A DNA stretch of 64,000 nucleotides from an uncultured Draconibacterium sp. GTDB taxonomy: Bacteria; Bacteroidota; Bacteroidia; Bacteroidales; Prolixibacteraceae. Under the pieces are notes generated by a model. The model was not told the origin of the DNA, did not search any database, and saw only the letters and a list, made by a program, of their open reading frames with translations. Numbering within the stretch: position 1 is the stretch's first letter; each line of letters begins with the position of its first letter. The position numbers were made by a program, and so were the translations under genes. The DNA lies in assembly GCF_963677575.1 (NCBI RefSeq), contig NZ_OY782038.1, positions 930,001 through 994,000 on the forward strand. Direction: 5' to 3'. Shown here piece by piece: positions 42,127 to 52,125 of this stretch.

Positions 42127-43236
42127 ATGAAAACAGCAAAACGGTATCTGGCTCTTGATGTTCTGCGTGGCTTAACCATAGTCGCCATGATTACGGTTAA
42201 TAATCCCGGAAGTTGGTCATTTATTTATGCACCGTTAAAACATTCCGAATGGAACGGATGCACACCTACCGACCTGGTTTTTCCTTTTTTCCTGTTTATT
42301 GTTGGAGTTTCCATGTACTTTTCATTCTCAAAGTATGGAAATACATTAAATAATGAGTCGTTTAAACGGCTGGCAAAACGAACGATTTTAATCTTTGCCA
42401 TCGGCTTGTTTCTTAATTCATTTCCGCAATGGGCCAGAGATTTATCAAAACTCCGCATTCTTGGTGTCCTTCAGCGAATAGCTATTGTTTACGGAATAAC
42501 ATCGTTAATCGTACTCTCTGCAAAAAAATCGTGGTTACCGTATATCTCCGGAGCCATACTATTATTGTATTGGGGCATCCTCTTTTATTTTGGCAACGAG
42601 GCTCCTTTTAGTTTGGAAGGAAATGCTACAATTCCTTTCGACCGGGCAATTCTTGGCGAAAACCACATGTATCATGGTTTTGGCATTCCGTTCGATCCCG
42701 AAGGCCTGCTAAGCACCATTCCGGCAATTGTTACTGCGTTGTTGGGTTATATGGCCGGCGCCCTGATTCATAAATCAGAAGAAACAAAAATTACAAAGCA
42801 GCTTTTTCTTGCCGGCCTGGCAGGTATTGCTGCCGGATTGGCCTGGGGGTTGATTTTTCCAATCAATAAACCTTTATGGACAAGCTCTTATGTGTTGTAT
42901 ACAGCGGGCTGGGCTTCGATTGTGCTGGCAGCACTTATTTGGATTATCGACATTAAGTCCTACAAAAGATGGACATCCTTTTTTGTAGTATTCGGCATGA
43001 ATCCGTTATTCATTTTTGCCCTTTCCGGGTTATGGGCCAATACCCTTACACGTATAATAAAATTCACGAACAGCGAGGGGCAATTAACAAATGGATACAG
43101 CTGGCTTTATTACTCGGTATTTGAACCACTGGCCGGGCCACTAAACGGCTCGCTACTATTCGCTCTTACGCATGTTGCCTTTTTCTGGCTGGTTGCCCGA
43201 ATCCTCTACCAAAAGAAAATATTCATAAAAGTTTAA
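42127..43236 (+). CDS. HGSNAT-like membrane acyltransferase (DUF5009/DUF1624 type)
   Basis: 369 residues, about ten transmembrane helices. The N terminus (RYLALDVLRGLTIVAMITVN and NGCTPTDLVFPFFLFIVGVS) is diagnostic of the family related to lysosomal heparan-alpha-glucosaminide N-acetyltransferase, in which acetyl groups pass across the membrane to a glucosamine. Next gene is a GH3 N-acetylglucosaminidase-like fusion, which supports an amino-sugar substrate. Probably in one operon through 48184, controlled from the operators upstream. Confidence 0.85.
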   Translation: MKTAKRYLALDVLRGLTIVAMITVNNPGSWSFIYAPLKHSEWNGCTPTDLVFPFFLFIVGVSMYFSFSKYGNTLNNESFKRLAKRTILIFAIGLFLNSFPQWARDLSKLRILGVLQRIAIVYGITSLIVLSAKKSWLPYISGAILLLYWGILFYFGNEAPFSLEGNATIPFDRAILGENHMYHGFGIPFDPEGLLSTIPAIVTALLGYMAGALIHKSEETKITKQLFLAGLAGIAAGLAWGLIFPINKPLWTSSYVLYTAGWASIVLAALIWIIDIKSYKRWTSFFVVFGMNPLFIFALSGLWANTLTRIIKFTNSEGQLTNGYSWLYYSVFEPLAGPLNGSLLFALTHVAFFWLVARILYQKKIFIKV

Positions 43237-43272
43237 ACCGTCACAAATTCAATTCTTTAACAGCATACAGAA

Positions 43273-46200
43273 ATGATCTGGAACATAAAACAAACTGTCT
43301 TACTACTACTTGTATTTTTTGCAATCGGGGGAACCACCACGGCACAAACACAGCTTGCTGAAACCGATGAAACCCACTGGGCAGATTCGGTATTTCAATC
43401 ATTGTCGGCAGAACAGCGCATAGCACAATTAGTATGGATTAATACGGCAGCCAATAAGAACATTGCCGGCCAATTAAAAGTAGCCAAACTGATCAAAAAA
43501 TACAATCTCGGAGGTGTGATCTTCTTCACCGGCGATCCGGTAAAACAAGTAGAACTTACCAATTTCTATCAGGCTTCGGCACAAACGCCGCTTTTTGTTG
43601 CCATGGATGCTGAATGGGGAACAGGAATGCGACTTCCCGGCGTAATGCCTTTTCCCTACAATATGATGATGGGCGCCTCGCACAACCCGGAATTGATAAA
43701 ACAGGCCACTACCGAAATGGCCAAACAAATGAAACGTTTAGGCGTTCAGGTTAGCCTCGGCCCGGTTGTCGATATAAATACACAGCCACTAAATCCAATT
43801 ATCGGGATGCGCTCGTTTGGCGAATCGCCCGAACAAGTTGCTGCGTGCGGTATTGCTTACATGCAGGGCCTGCAGGAAAATAACATTCTCGCAATTGCCA
43901 AACATTTCCCCGGACATGGAGATACACAAACTGATTCGCACCTTACTCTTCCAATGGTTCCCTATTCGCGCGAACGCCTGGATTCGGTTGAGTTGTATCC
44001 GTTTAAAGAACTAGCACAGAAAGGCGTTTCCGGAGTGATGAGTGCGCATTTGAATGTTCCGCAACTCGACAGCACAAAAGGAATTCCATCAAGTCTGTCG
44101 ACAAAAATACTTAAAGGGATTCTTCGCGATGAATGGAATTACCAGGGGCTGGTTGTTACCGATGCTATGAATATGGCTGGTGCTAAAAGTTTTGCTGCAC
44201 CAGGAGAGATTGAAGCGTTGGCGCTAAAAGCCGGTAACGATGTGGTTGAATTTCCAAAAGATGTGGAACAAACAATTGCCGGAATCAAAAAGGCCATTGA
44301 ATCCGGGTTGCTAACACAAGACGAAATTGATTTTAAATGCCGTAAAGTACTGGCTGCAAAATACCAGGCCGGTTTAAGCAAACTGGCTCCGGTTTCGCGT
44401 GTCAACCTTATGGAGGATGTAAACAGTCCTGAAGCAGAGCTTGTAAAAAGAAAACTGATTGAAGCTTCGTTAACACTGCTGGAGAACCAAAACGATTTAA
44501 TTCCATTAAAGCGTCTTGATACCTTAAAAATAGCTTGCCTGGCCGTTGGAGAAACTTCAGAAACTCCTTTCCAATCTATGCTTTCGAAGTACACAAAAAC
44601 GGATAACTTTTTCCTTCCTGAACAGTTTACGGAAGAGGAGTTAAATGAGGTAAAAACAAAACTTCAGGATTACAACCTGGTAATTGCAGGTCTGCACTTG
44701 TACGAAAGCAAAACCAGACGGTCGATGCAGGTGGGCAGCCTGCAAAAAGTAAAGCCCAAACGGCCTTATGGTTTAAGCAACGAAACCGAAAATCTTCTGC
44801 ACTATTTATCGAATAACAAAAAGTCGATCGTTGTATTCTTTTCCAGTCCTTATACTTTAACAGAAGTACGCGACTTCACTCCGCCGGCCGGACTGATCAT
44901 GGCCTACCAAAAAGATTCGTTGGTACAGGAATTAGCTGCTCAGCAAGTTTTTGGCGGCATCGGCGCATCGGGGAAACTTCCCGTCACGCTTGGCAACTAC
45001 TACAAAATTGGCGACGGGATAAATATCAGCAAGGCCGTTCGTATGAAATACACCATTCCTGAAGAAGTTGGAATGAACAGCACACGTTTGAATCACCGAG
45101 TCGACTCTCTTGTTAGCGATGCAATTGCCAGGCGGGCAACACCGGGCTGTAGCGTATTAGCGGCTAAAGATGGTAAAATAGTATTCCGAAAAAACTATGG
45201 TTATCACACGTACGACAAACGAATCTCAGTTTCGGAAAACGATCTTTACGATCTGGCTTCGGTAACCAAAGTGTCTGGTGCGCTGGCTGCCGTACTCAAA
45301 CTTACCGACGAAGGAAAAATCAATATCGACGATAAATTCTCAGACTACTGGCCCGACTGGAAAAAACGTTTGTTCCACTCGTCGGACAAAGAGGATTTAG
45401 GCTGGCGCGAAGTTCTGGCACATCAGGCCGGACTGATCCCCTACATCAATTACTGGTCGGAAACTGCAAAAGACGGGCAACTAAAAAACCGTTGGTATTC
45501 CGTTCAAAAAACAGACGAATATCAGCTGGAAGTGGCTCCGAATTTGTTTCTAAAAAAAGATTTCAAGAAAAAGATTTACAAGGATATCCGGAAATCGAAG
45601 TTGAATCCTCCGGGCAAATATGTGTATAGCGGCTTATCATTTCTTCTTATTCCGCAGATTACTGAAGACCTGTCGGGACAAGCATATACCGATTTTTTAG
45701 ATGCCAATTATTACCACTCGTTAGGTGCATATAACATTACCTACAATCCACTAAATAAATTTCCGAAAAGCCGCATTGTTCCAACAGAATACGATTCCTA
45801 CTACCGGAAACAGCAAGTTCAGGGGACGGTACACGACGAAGCTGCTGCCGTTTTTGGTGGCGTAGCTGGTAACGCCGGTCTTTTTGCCAATGCCAACGAT
45901 CTGGCTAAGCTATTCGAGATGTACATGCAAATGGGAACCTACGGCGGAGAGCAGTATTTGAACCAATCCACTATGAAAGAATTTACTCGTGTTCAGTTTC
46001 CGGAAAATAACAACCGCCGGGGATTGGGCTTCGACAAACCACTTCTGAACAACAACGAACTTAGCCCGGAGCAGAGTTATCCGTGTCCGGGAGCGAGCCC
46101 CGAAAGTTTCGGGCATTCCGGGTTTACCGGAACATTTGTTTGGGCCGATCCTACTTATAACCTGATTTACATCTTCCTAAGCAATCGTGTTTACCCTACA

Positions 46201-46281
46201 CGCGAAGGAAATCTGCTTGGAAAACTGAATGTTAGAACCAACATTTTACAGGCATTTTATGATGAAATTGATAAAAATTAA
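43273..46281 (+). CDS. GH3 glycosidase fused to a serine beta-lactamase-family domain
   Basis: 1002 residues with a signal peptide (about 1-25). Residues 35-380 are a GH3 barrel of the NagZ type: K210-H211-FPGHGDTQTDSH is the N-acetylglucosaminidase motif and Asp297 in VVTDAMNMA the nucleophile. Residues about 400-570 are the GH3 C-terminal domain. Residues about 600-1000 are a class C beta-lactamase/esterase domain with S663-V-T-K666 as nucleophile site. This fusion is known in Bacteroidetes; it may cut N-acetylglucosaminyl bonds and remove an ester or peptide from the same substrate, in the periplasm. Confidence 0.9.
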   Translation: MIWNIKQTVLLLLVFFAIGGTTTAQTQLAETDETHWADSVFQSLSAEQRIAQLVWINTAANKNIAGQLKVAKLIKKYNLGGVIFFTGDPVKQVELTNFYQASAQTPLFVAMDAEWGTGMRLPGVMPFPYNMMMGASHNPELIKQATTEMAKQMKRLGVQVSLGPVVDINTQPLNPIIGMRSFGESPEQVAACGIAYMQGLQENNILAIAKHFPGHGDTQTDSHLTLPMVPYSRERLDSVELYPFKELAQKGVSGVMSAHLNVPQLDSTKGIPSSLSTKILKGILRDEWNYQGLVVTDAMNMAGAKSFAAPGEIEALALKAGNDVVEFPKDVEQTIAGIKKAIESGLLTQDEIDFKCRKVLAAKYQAGLSKLAPVSRVNLMEDVNSPEAELVKRKLIEASLTLLENQNDLIPLKRLDTLKIACLAVGETSETPFQSMLSKYTKTDNFFLPEQFTEEELNEVKTKLQDYNLVIAGLHLYESKTRRSMQVGSLQKVKPKRPYGLSNETENLLHYLSNNKKSIVVFFSSPYTLTEVRDFTPPAGLIMAYQKDSLVQELAAQQVFGGIGASGKLPVTLGNYYKIGDGINISKAVRMKYTIPEEVGMNSTRLNHRVDSLVSDAIARRATPGCSVLAAKDGKIVFRKNYGYHTYDKRISVSENDLYDLASVTKVSGALAAVLKLTDEGKINIDDKFSDYWPDWKKRLFHSSDKEDLGWREVLAHQAGLIPYINYWSETAKDGQLKNRWYSVQKTDEYQLEVAPNLFLKKDFKKKIYKDIRKSKLNPPGKYVYSGLSFLLIPQITEDLSGQAYTDFLDANYYHSLGAYNITYNPLNKFPKSRIVPTEYDSYYRKQQVQGTVHDEAAAVFGGVAGNAGLFANANDLAKLFEMYMQMGTYGGEQYLNQSTMKEFTRVQFPENNNRRGLGFDKPLLNNNELSPEQSYPCPGASPESFGHSGFTGTFVWADPTYNLIYIFLSNRVYPTREGNLLGKLNVRTNILQAFYDEIDKN

Positions 46282-46342
46282 AATAACAATTTGGTAGAAG
46301 CAAAAACAGAAAAAACAAATAGTTGACTCGACAAAATTTTAA

Positions 46343-48184
46343 ATGAAGTCTTTTTTTTCAATAGCGCTAATTCTTTTTTCTGGCATGCTTAGTGTTGCCC
46401 AGCAAGTGCGTTTTGCCCACATTACCGACACTCATGTTGGCGGGGCTACCGGAGCCGAAGATTTATCAATCACGGTAAATGATATCAATAATCAGAGCGA
46501 TATCGACTTTGTTATTTTATCGGGCGACATTACAGAATTTGGCTCCGACGAAGAACTAAACGAAGCAAAATCAATCCTATCAAAATTAAAAAAAACCTGG
46601 TATGTTATTCCCGGCAATCACGATTCAAAATGGTCGGAAAGCGGTAACAACAGCTTTGTTCGCATTTTCGGGTGCGAGGAATTTTCGTTCGAAGCCGGTG
46701 GTTACCTGTTTATCGGGACAGCCAGCGGACCCAACATGCGAATGGCGCCCGGACTGGTTCCACACGAACAAATCGTTTATCTCGATTCGGTTTTGCAGAA
46801 CATGAAAAACCCGGAACAGCCCATTATTTTTGTTAACCATTATCCGCTCGACAACTCACTGTCGAACTGGTATAAGATCATCGACCTGCTAAAAACACGC
46901 AACATTCAGGCTGATTTACTGGGGCACGGACACACCAACAAATTGTTCGATTTTGAGGGAATTCCGGGTGTAATGGGGCGATCAAACCTGAGAGCCAATG
47001 CTGAAATTGGTGGGTACAACATCGTTACCATCAAACAAGACACAATGTATTACGCCGAACGCACTCCGGGAGTAGAAACGCACGAAGAATGGTGTAAAAT
47101 ACCACTGGTAAATCATCAGTTCAGTGAAAAAGAAAACGACCACCCACGCCCCGATTATTCGGTAAACCAGGAGCATCCTGAAATAGAAAAAGTATGGGAG
47201 CTGCAGGATGTTAGCGATATTGGAACAGGATTAGCCAGTAAAGACGAAATTACCGTATACGGAAATGCTGCCGGAGCTATTGTTGCATTGGATGAAACAA
47301 GTGGTGAACACATTTGGCAATTTCAAACAAACGGGAAAATCTATTCCACACCCGCCATTGCAAAAGACAAGGTAGTTTGTGCCTCAACCGATAATAATAT
47401 CTACTGTCTTGATTTGAAAACCGGCCTGAAAGAATGGAGTTTCGCTACAGGAAAATCGATTGTTGCCTCGCCTGTTATTCACAAAAATTCGGTTTTCATC
47501 GGATCGTCCGAAGGGATTTTTCGTTCCATCACATTAAAAACGGGCAAGCTGAACTGGGCTTTCACCGAGGTGAATAATTTTGTGGAAAGCAAACCACTTG
47601 TTTATCAGGGCACGGTCTATTTTGGCTCGTGGGGAAATACGTTTTACGCCCTCAACTCCAAAACCGGAAAACTGCAGTGGAAACGCGCAAAATACAGTAA
47701 CCGGATGTTATCGCCGGCGGCAGTTTGGCCGGTAGCTGCCAATGGGAAAATATTTATTGTAGCTCCCGATAGGTACATGACCGCTCTTGACGCTAAAACC
47801 GGAAAAGAGATCTGGCATTCGAAAAAATATTCTTGCCGCGAATCAATTGGCATTTCGGACGACGGAAAACTGGTGTACATTAAAAATATGACCGAAGGAA
47901 ATGTAGATGCTTTTTATACTTCTGCCGACGAACAAAAGCTGGCATGGGAATGCAATGCAGAACTGGATTATGAAATCGCCCCCTCTCCGATTACCGAGGC
48001 CGGAAATCTGGTTTTTGTACCTACCACCGAAGGAATTGTTTGTGGCACCAACAAAACAACGCACCAGGTAGCCTGGAAATACAAACTATCAAATGCGCTG
48101 GTAAACCACATTCTTCCGATCGATAACCAACGCGTGCTGGTTTCATTGCTCGACGGAAAAGTTGTGTGCTTAAAATACAATTAA
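46343..48184 (+). CDS. Metallophosphoesterase joined to a PQQ-like beta-propeller
   Basis: 613 residues with a signal peptide (MKSFFSIALILFSGMLSVAQ). The first 260 residues have the calcineurin-type motifs: ITDTHVGG, LSGDITEFG, IPGNHDS and GHGHTNK. Residues about 280-610 are a seven- or eight-bladed PQQ-like propeller (LDETSGEHIWQFQTNGKIYS, LDAKTGKEIWHSKKYS). The propeller may bind substrate or partner; the esterase domain probably removes phosphate from a periplasmic glycan or lipid. It follows the GH3 fusion by 61 bases. Specific substrate unknown. Confidence 0.85.
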   Translation: MKSFFSIALILFSGMLSVAQQVRFAHITDTHVGGATGAEDLSITVNDINNQSDIDFVILSGDITEFGSDEELNEAKSILSKLKKTWYVIPGNHDSKWSESGNNSFVRIFGCEEFSFEAGGYLFIGTASGPNMRMAPGLVPHEQIVYLDSVLQNMKNPEQPIIFVNHYPLDNSLSNWYKIIDLLKTRNIQADLLGHGHTNKLFDFEGIPGVMGRSNLRANAEIGGYNIVTIKQDTMYYAERTPGVETHEEWCKIPLVNHQFSEKENDHPRPDYSVNQEHPEIEKVWELQDVSDIGTGLASKDEITVYGNAAGAIVALDETSGEHIWQFQTNGKIYSTPAIAKDKVVCASTDNNIYCLDLKTGLKEWSFATGKSIVASPVIHKNSVFIGSSEGIFRSITLKTGKLNWAFTEVNNFVESKPLVYQGTVYFGSWGNTFYALNSKTGKLQWKRAKYSNRMLSPAAVWPVAANGKIFIVAPDRYMTALDAKTGKEIWHSKKYSCRESIGISDDGKLVYIKNMTEGNVDAFYTSADEQKLAWECNAELDYEIAPSPITEAGNLVFVPTTEGIVCGTNKTTHQVAWKYKLSNALVNHILPIDNQRVLVSLLDGKVVCLKYN

Positions 48185-48226
48185 GCTGATTGTGATTATA
48201 AAGTAATCCACAGCATTTATACAATA

Positions 48227-48268
48227 AAAAAACGGTAGTTCCGATTAAATTTCAGAACTACCGTTTTT
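48227..48268. terminator. Bidirectional terminator
   Basis: Perfect arms AAAAACGGTAGTTC / GAACTACCGTTTTT with a 13-base loop, A-run before and T-run after, between genes ending from both sides. Confidence 0.85.
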
Positions 48269-48470
48269 ATTTCAGGTAAATCATTACCTGGTATTTTTAT
48301 TGAAAGATTTATACCATTTTACCTGCCAATTTGCCCAATAAAAATGCCCCTTTTTGCTTTATGCTTCAAAATAAAATTCATTAATAACGCTGCTATTGCT
48401 GGATTTTCTTTTTCGCCTAAAACAAAAATCATTCATTTTTCTTATGTGTAAATTAACACGTAAAATGGTA

Positions 48471-49709
48471 TTACTTAAAAAGCTGGCTGGCGTAATCCAC
48501 CAAACAAATGCGCCAGTAACTCCATTCATGCGAATATCCCTGAGTGTCGATATCTACAAAATTGATTTTTTCTTCTTTTAGCCAGTCTTTAAACTGACGG
48601 TTGGCTTCAAATAAAAAGTCGTCCTTACCAATAGCAATATAGAAAAGTTCGAGTTCAGAATTCACCGATGAATTTAAATCAGGAAAAACTGTATTTTCAA
48701 CAGCTTCCAAACTAAGCAATTGCGGACCGCGACCAGGACCATTTGCACCACCTTCTGATACTGCTCGTGCATTTGGCCACAAAACAAAAGCTCCGCTAAA
48801 CGAACCAACCCAGGCAAATTTATCGAGATTGTTCAGCGCGGCATACGTTGTTTGCGCGCCGCCCATCGACAAACCTGCAATGGCGCGGTTGTCGCGATCT
48901 GTTAAAGTACGATAGTTGCTGTCAATGTACGGAATTACATCGTCGATAATACTTTGTTCAAATTTACCGGCACTGCCAAATCCTCTCATTCCGCCATCGG
49001 TTTGTTCCACTGGATAATCAACCCGTGCTGCTGCCTGGTTGGCATTTCCGTTAGTCATTACAACGATCATCGGCTCGGCTTTTCCAGCAGCAATCAGGTT
49101 GTCCATAATCTGAACTGCACGCCCCATACTCGACCAAGCATCTTCATCGCCACCGGCACCATGCAATAAATAGAATACCGGATACTTTTTCGTCCCCTCG
49201 TTATAACCGGCCGGAGTGTAAACATACATTCTGCGGGTTAAATCGAGCGTTGGCGATTTATACCAAACTTTCTCCAAATCGCCATGAGCGATGGTTACAT
49301 CAGCGGCATACATTCCCGACTCGGCACCGGGAATGATAAAAATACTCATGTATCTCGATCCGTCGCGAATAGTTTGCTGAGGATTTGTCGGATCGATCAT
49401 ACCCACACCGTCAACAGAAAATGTATAATTATACAACTCAGGAGCTAATCCGGAAACAGTAGCTGACCAAACACCGGCTGTGTCTTTTTCCATCGCTACT
49501 GATCTGTCAGCAGATTTCCAGCTACCGGAAACGGATACCGACGATGCATTTGGAGCTCTTAAACGAAAGGTTACGCTATTTCCACTAATTTCGGGAGATA
49601 CAACTCTTGGGGCTCCTCTAAAATTGGCCCACTCTTGTGCGTTTGCAGTAAAAACAACCATTAACAGGATAAATAAACCTGAAATGTTTTTAGTAAATTG
49701 ATTTTTCAT
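48471..49709 (-). CDS. Exported esterase (CE1 type) with N-terminal CBM48-like domain
   Basis: 412 residues with a signal peptide ending TANAQ. Residues about 35-115 form an Ig-like CBM48 domain (VTFRLRAPNASSVSVSGSWK). The alpha/beta-hydrolase part has the oxyanion strand YLLHGAGGDEDAW, nucleophile in GLSMGG and final His in GYSHEWSYW; such enzymes act as feruloyl or acetyl esterases on plant-type xylans. It fits the polysaccharide locus but stands in its own transcription unit, with the terminator downstream. Confidence 0.85.
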   Translation of the reverse strand: MKNQFTKNISGLFILLMVVFTANAQEWANFRGAPRVVSPEISGNSVTFRLRAPNASSVSVSGSWKSADRSVAMEKDTAGVWSATVSGLAPELYNYTFSVDGVGMIDPTNPQQTIRDGSRYMSIFIIPGAESGMYAADVTIAHGDLEKVWYKSPTLDLTRRMYVYTPAGYNEGTKKYPVFYLLHGAGGDEDAWSSMGRAVQIMDNLIAAGKAEPMIVVMTNGNANQAAARVDYPVEQTDGGMRGFGSAGKFEQSIIDDVIPYIDSNYRTLTDRDNRAIAGLSMGGAQTTYAALNNLDKFAWVGSFSGAFVLWPNARAVSEGGANGPGRGPQLLSLEAVENTVFPDLNSSVNSELELFYIAIGKDDFLFEANRQFKDWLKEEKINFVDIDTQGYSHEWSYWRICLVDYASQLFK

Positions 49710-49946
49710 AATTCTAAATTTGAATAAGGTTTAGTGTATAGACTACTATTCGGCAAAAAATTTTAATCGGCAAAGTAACTTTTTCTCAGCAAACTGATTT
49801 TAAGACCCATAAGACAATGCAAGAATCAGAAATCCGGATAGATCTATCAACAAAAAACGGATAAATGCAATTTTCATAAAATAAATAAAAGTCCCGTTGA
49901 ACTTGCTTTTATTTCCAGTTGTTCTATTTTCGTAAAAAGCAAAAGA

Positions 49947-50510
49947 ATGAGTGAATTTATAAATAAGCTAAACTCAACTTCGCCGCTAACCAATGACGCG
50001 GTTGATGAGCTATTAAATTGTATTCAAACAACCAGTTACGAAAAGGGAGAGCTTATTCATTCTGAGGGGAAAGTGAACAAAAACCTGTTTTTTGTTGAAT
50101 CGGGATTAGTAAAACATTTTTACTACCACGATGGCAACCAATACGTATTCCGCTTTTTTGAGGAAAACAATTTCTTTATTGCAACCGACTGTTTTTTTAA
50201 TAATCTACCTGCCGAATATTCTACACTTGCCCTTGAACATACTATAATTAGTCATTTGGAATACGATGATTTTGAACGTCTTTGTAACAAATATCACTCG
50301 TTTGAAAGCTTTGCCCGCAAGTTTGTTTCCATTGTTGCTTACACTGCCATTTCAAATATTAAAGGCCTCCTCTACCTCGATGCCACCGCACGTTATGCCA
50401 AGTTTATTAAAGAATACGGACATCTTCAGCAGCGTATTAGTTTGGGCGACACAGCTGCCTTTTTGGGCATTTCGCAGGTGCAGTTAAGCCGTATCCGATC
50501 AAAAAAGTAG
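49947..50510 (+). CDS. Crp/Fnr-family regulator
   Basis: 187 residues. Cyclic-nucleotide-binding-like domain at residues 20-110 (YEKGELIHSEGKVNKNLFFV) without the phosphate-binding RxA of true CRP, and a short winged HTH at the end (SLGDTAAFLGISQVQLSRIR). Typical of Bacteroidetes one-component regulators that sit before an oxidoreductase or transporter they control; the azoreductase, barrel and MFS genes that follow are candidates. Confidence 0.8.
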   Translation: MSEFINKLNSTSPLTNDAVDELLNCIQTTSYEKGELIHSEGKVNKNLFFVESGLVKHFYYHDGNQYVFRFFEENNFFIATDCFFNNLPAEYSTLALEHTIISHLEYDDFERLCNKYHSFESFARKFVSIVAYTAISNIKGLLYLDATARYAKFIKEYGHLQQRISLGDTAAFLGISQVQLSRIRSKK

Positions 50511-50754
50511 GATTTTAACATTTGTAAAAAGTTTTCTCCTGCCCCGCGAATACATTTGCATCATAGTCTTTTCAAAATTTGATATCGATTGACAAAAAGA
50601 CTTTAAAGGTCGATTTGTAACAAAGCTGAATATTCATGCTTTAATGGGATTTGTATACCACAAAAATTCATCTTACAATCGGTTTTTATTCAGAAAAGAG
50701 GGAGAAAATATTTGAATTTTAACAATCAACTAACAAATTAAAAAAACAACAACG

Positions 50755-51360
50755 ATGAGCAAAGTATTGTACATTAAAGCTAACGCCAAACCCGAAGGAG
50801 AATCAAGAACATTTCGTATTTCAGACAGTTTGATTCACAAGTACATGGAATTACATCCTGAAGATGAAATTACTGTACTTGATTTGTATGAAGAGAACCT
50901 GCAGTTTTTACCCAAAGGAAAGTTGCAGGAACTGCGCAACGTAACAGGAGACGAGGGCAGAAATCATCCGATTTTAAAGTATGCCTACCAGTTTTTGGAA
51001 GCCGACAAATACATTATTTCGGAGCCAATCTGGAACCTCGGAATTCCGGCTATTCTGAAAGCTTACATCGATTATGTAGCAGTTGGCGGTATTACTTTTA
51101 CTTACACTGCACACGGCCCCGTGGGAATGTGCCACAACAAAAAAGCAGTAAATATTATCACCCGTGGCGGCGACTATTCGTCGGAGCCGATGGAGTCGCT
51201 TGAGATGGCCGATAAATACCTGCGCAACATTTTCCGTTTTATGGGAATTACTGATTTTACTACTGTTGCAGCCGATCGGCTTGATGTGATTACAGAAAAC
51301 ACAGAGGAAATTCTACATAATGCTATTGAAGAAGCTGAAGAACTTGCATTGGCATTCTAA
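50755..51360 (+). CDS. azoR: FMN-dependent NADH-azoreductase/quinone reductase
   Basis: 201 residues, flavodoxin-like. KVLYIKANAKPEGESRTFRI at the start is the flavin-binding loop of AzoR, SEPIWNLGIPAILKAYIDYV the conserved second loop and TRGGDYSS the third. It reduces quinones or azo compounds with NADH, protecting cells from thiol or electrophile stress. The gene starts the run azoR-barrel-MFS after the Crp-type regulator. Confidence 0.9.
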   Translation: MSKVLYIKANAKPEGESRTFRISDSLIHKYMELHPEDEITVLDLYEENLQFLPKGKLQELRNVTGDEGRNHPILKYAYQFLEADKYIISEPIWNLGIPAILKAYIDYVAVGGITFTYTAHGPVGMCHNKKAVNIITRGGDYSSEPMESLEMADKYLRNIFRFMGITDFTTVAADRLDVITENTEEILHNAIEEAEELALAF

Positions 51361-51412
51361 AAGCTATTCAAATGCCTCAAAGTCATGATTTTTAATTTTT
51401 AAAGAAAACAAA

Positions 51413-52087
51413 ATGAAAAGAAAAATTTTTAGCCTGGTAATATTTACGTTTTCCATTTTAACCTCAACGGGGGTATGTGCACAGCCTGGAGAAGCTCCGG
51501 CTCATCATTCGGCACCAATTCCGTTAGAAGTTGTGTTTACTGGCGACGGATGGAGATCACAAATGATTATCGACAAAAAAATTACACCCGCAAGTAAGTT
51601 TGGATTTTTTGGTTTGTCATACTTAAATGCCAATTACGACAACGATGACTATTTAAGAGAGTCCATCAACCTGGCATTTTTGAAATACGATCTATTTAAA
51701 GGAGTGAGTTTGGTATCCGGTGCTATTGTGAATTCTCAGTGGGGATTCAGACCTTATGCAGGAGCCCAATACGGTTATCACAGCAAAAGGTTTATGGGTG
51801 TTATCAGTTCCGGTTTTCATCTTACTGAGACACAAAATTTCGAATCGCTTGCAATCCTTGAGTACCGCCAGCCAATTAAAGGAGCATGGTCCTTATACTC
51901 GCACGCACAAGGGCTTTACAGCTATAACTCTGAGATTGATGCACACGATAGAAGTCATTTTTACGCACGACTTGGCCTTAGCTACAAAACCTTTTCGTTT
52001 GGAGGCGCTTACAATTATGACTGTTATAGCCCACACAAACTTACCGAAAATCAGGTTGGTATTTTCTTAGGTGTATTATTACAATAG
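51413..52087 (+). CDS. Outer-membrane barrel protein, function unknown
   Basis: 224 residues with a signal peptide (MKRKIFSLVIFTFSILTSTGVCAQ). Repeated amphipathic strands with Gly/Tyr-rich pattern (YAGAQYGYHSKRFMGVISSG, ARLGLSYKTFSFGGAYNYD) and a C-terminal strand ending NQVGIFLGVLLQ. Located between azoreductase and an MFS transporter, 53 bases after the former. Probably a small outer-membrane channel or receptor. Confidence 0.65.
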   Translation: MKRKIFSLVIFTFSILTSTGVCAQPGEAPAHHSAPIPLEVVFTGDGWRSQMIIDKKITPASKFGFFGLSYLNANYDNDDYLRESINLAFLKYDLFKGVSLVSGAIVNSQWGFRPYAGAQYGYHSKRFMGVISSGFHLTETQNFESLAILEYRQPIKGAWSLYSHAQGLYSYNSEIDAHDRSHFYARLGLSYKTFSFGGAYNYDCYSPHKLTENQVGIFLGVLLQ

Positions 52088-52125
52088 TTTTTTTCGAGGA
52101 ATATTTACGTCGATAAATAAGAAGA

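Noticed and set aside
43273..46281. Two separate genes fused by assembly error
   Set aside because: One continuous frame with a normal linker; GH3-beta-lactamase fusions are known in this phylum.
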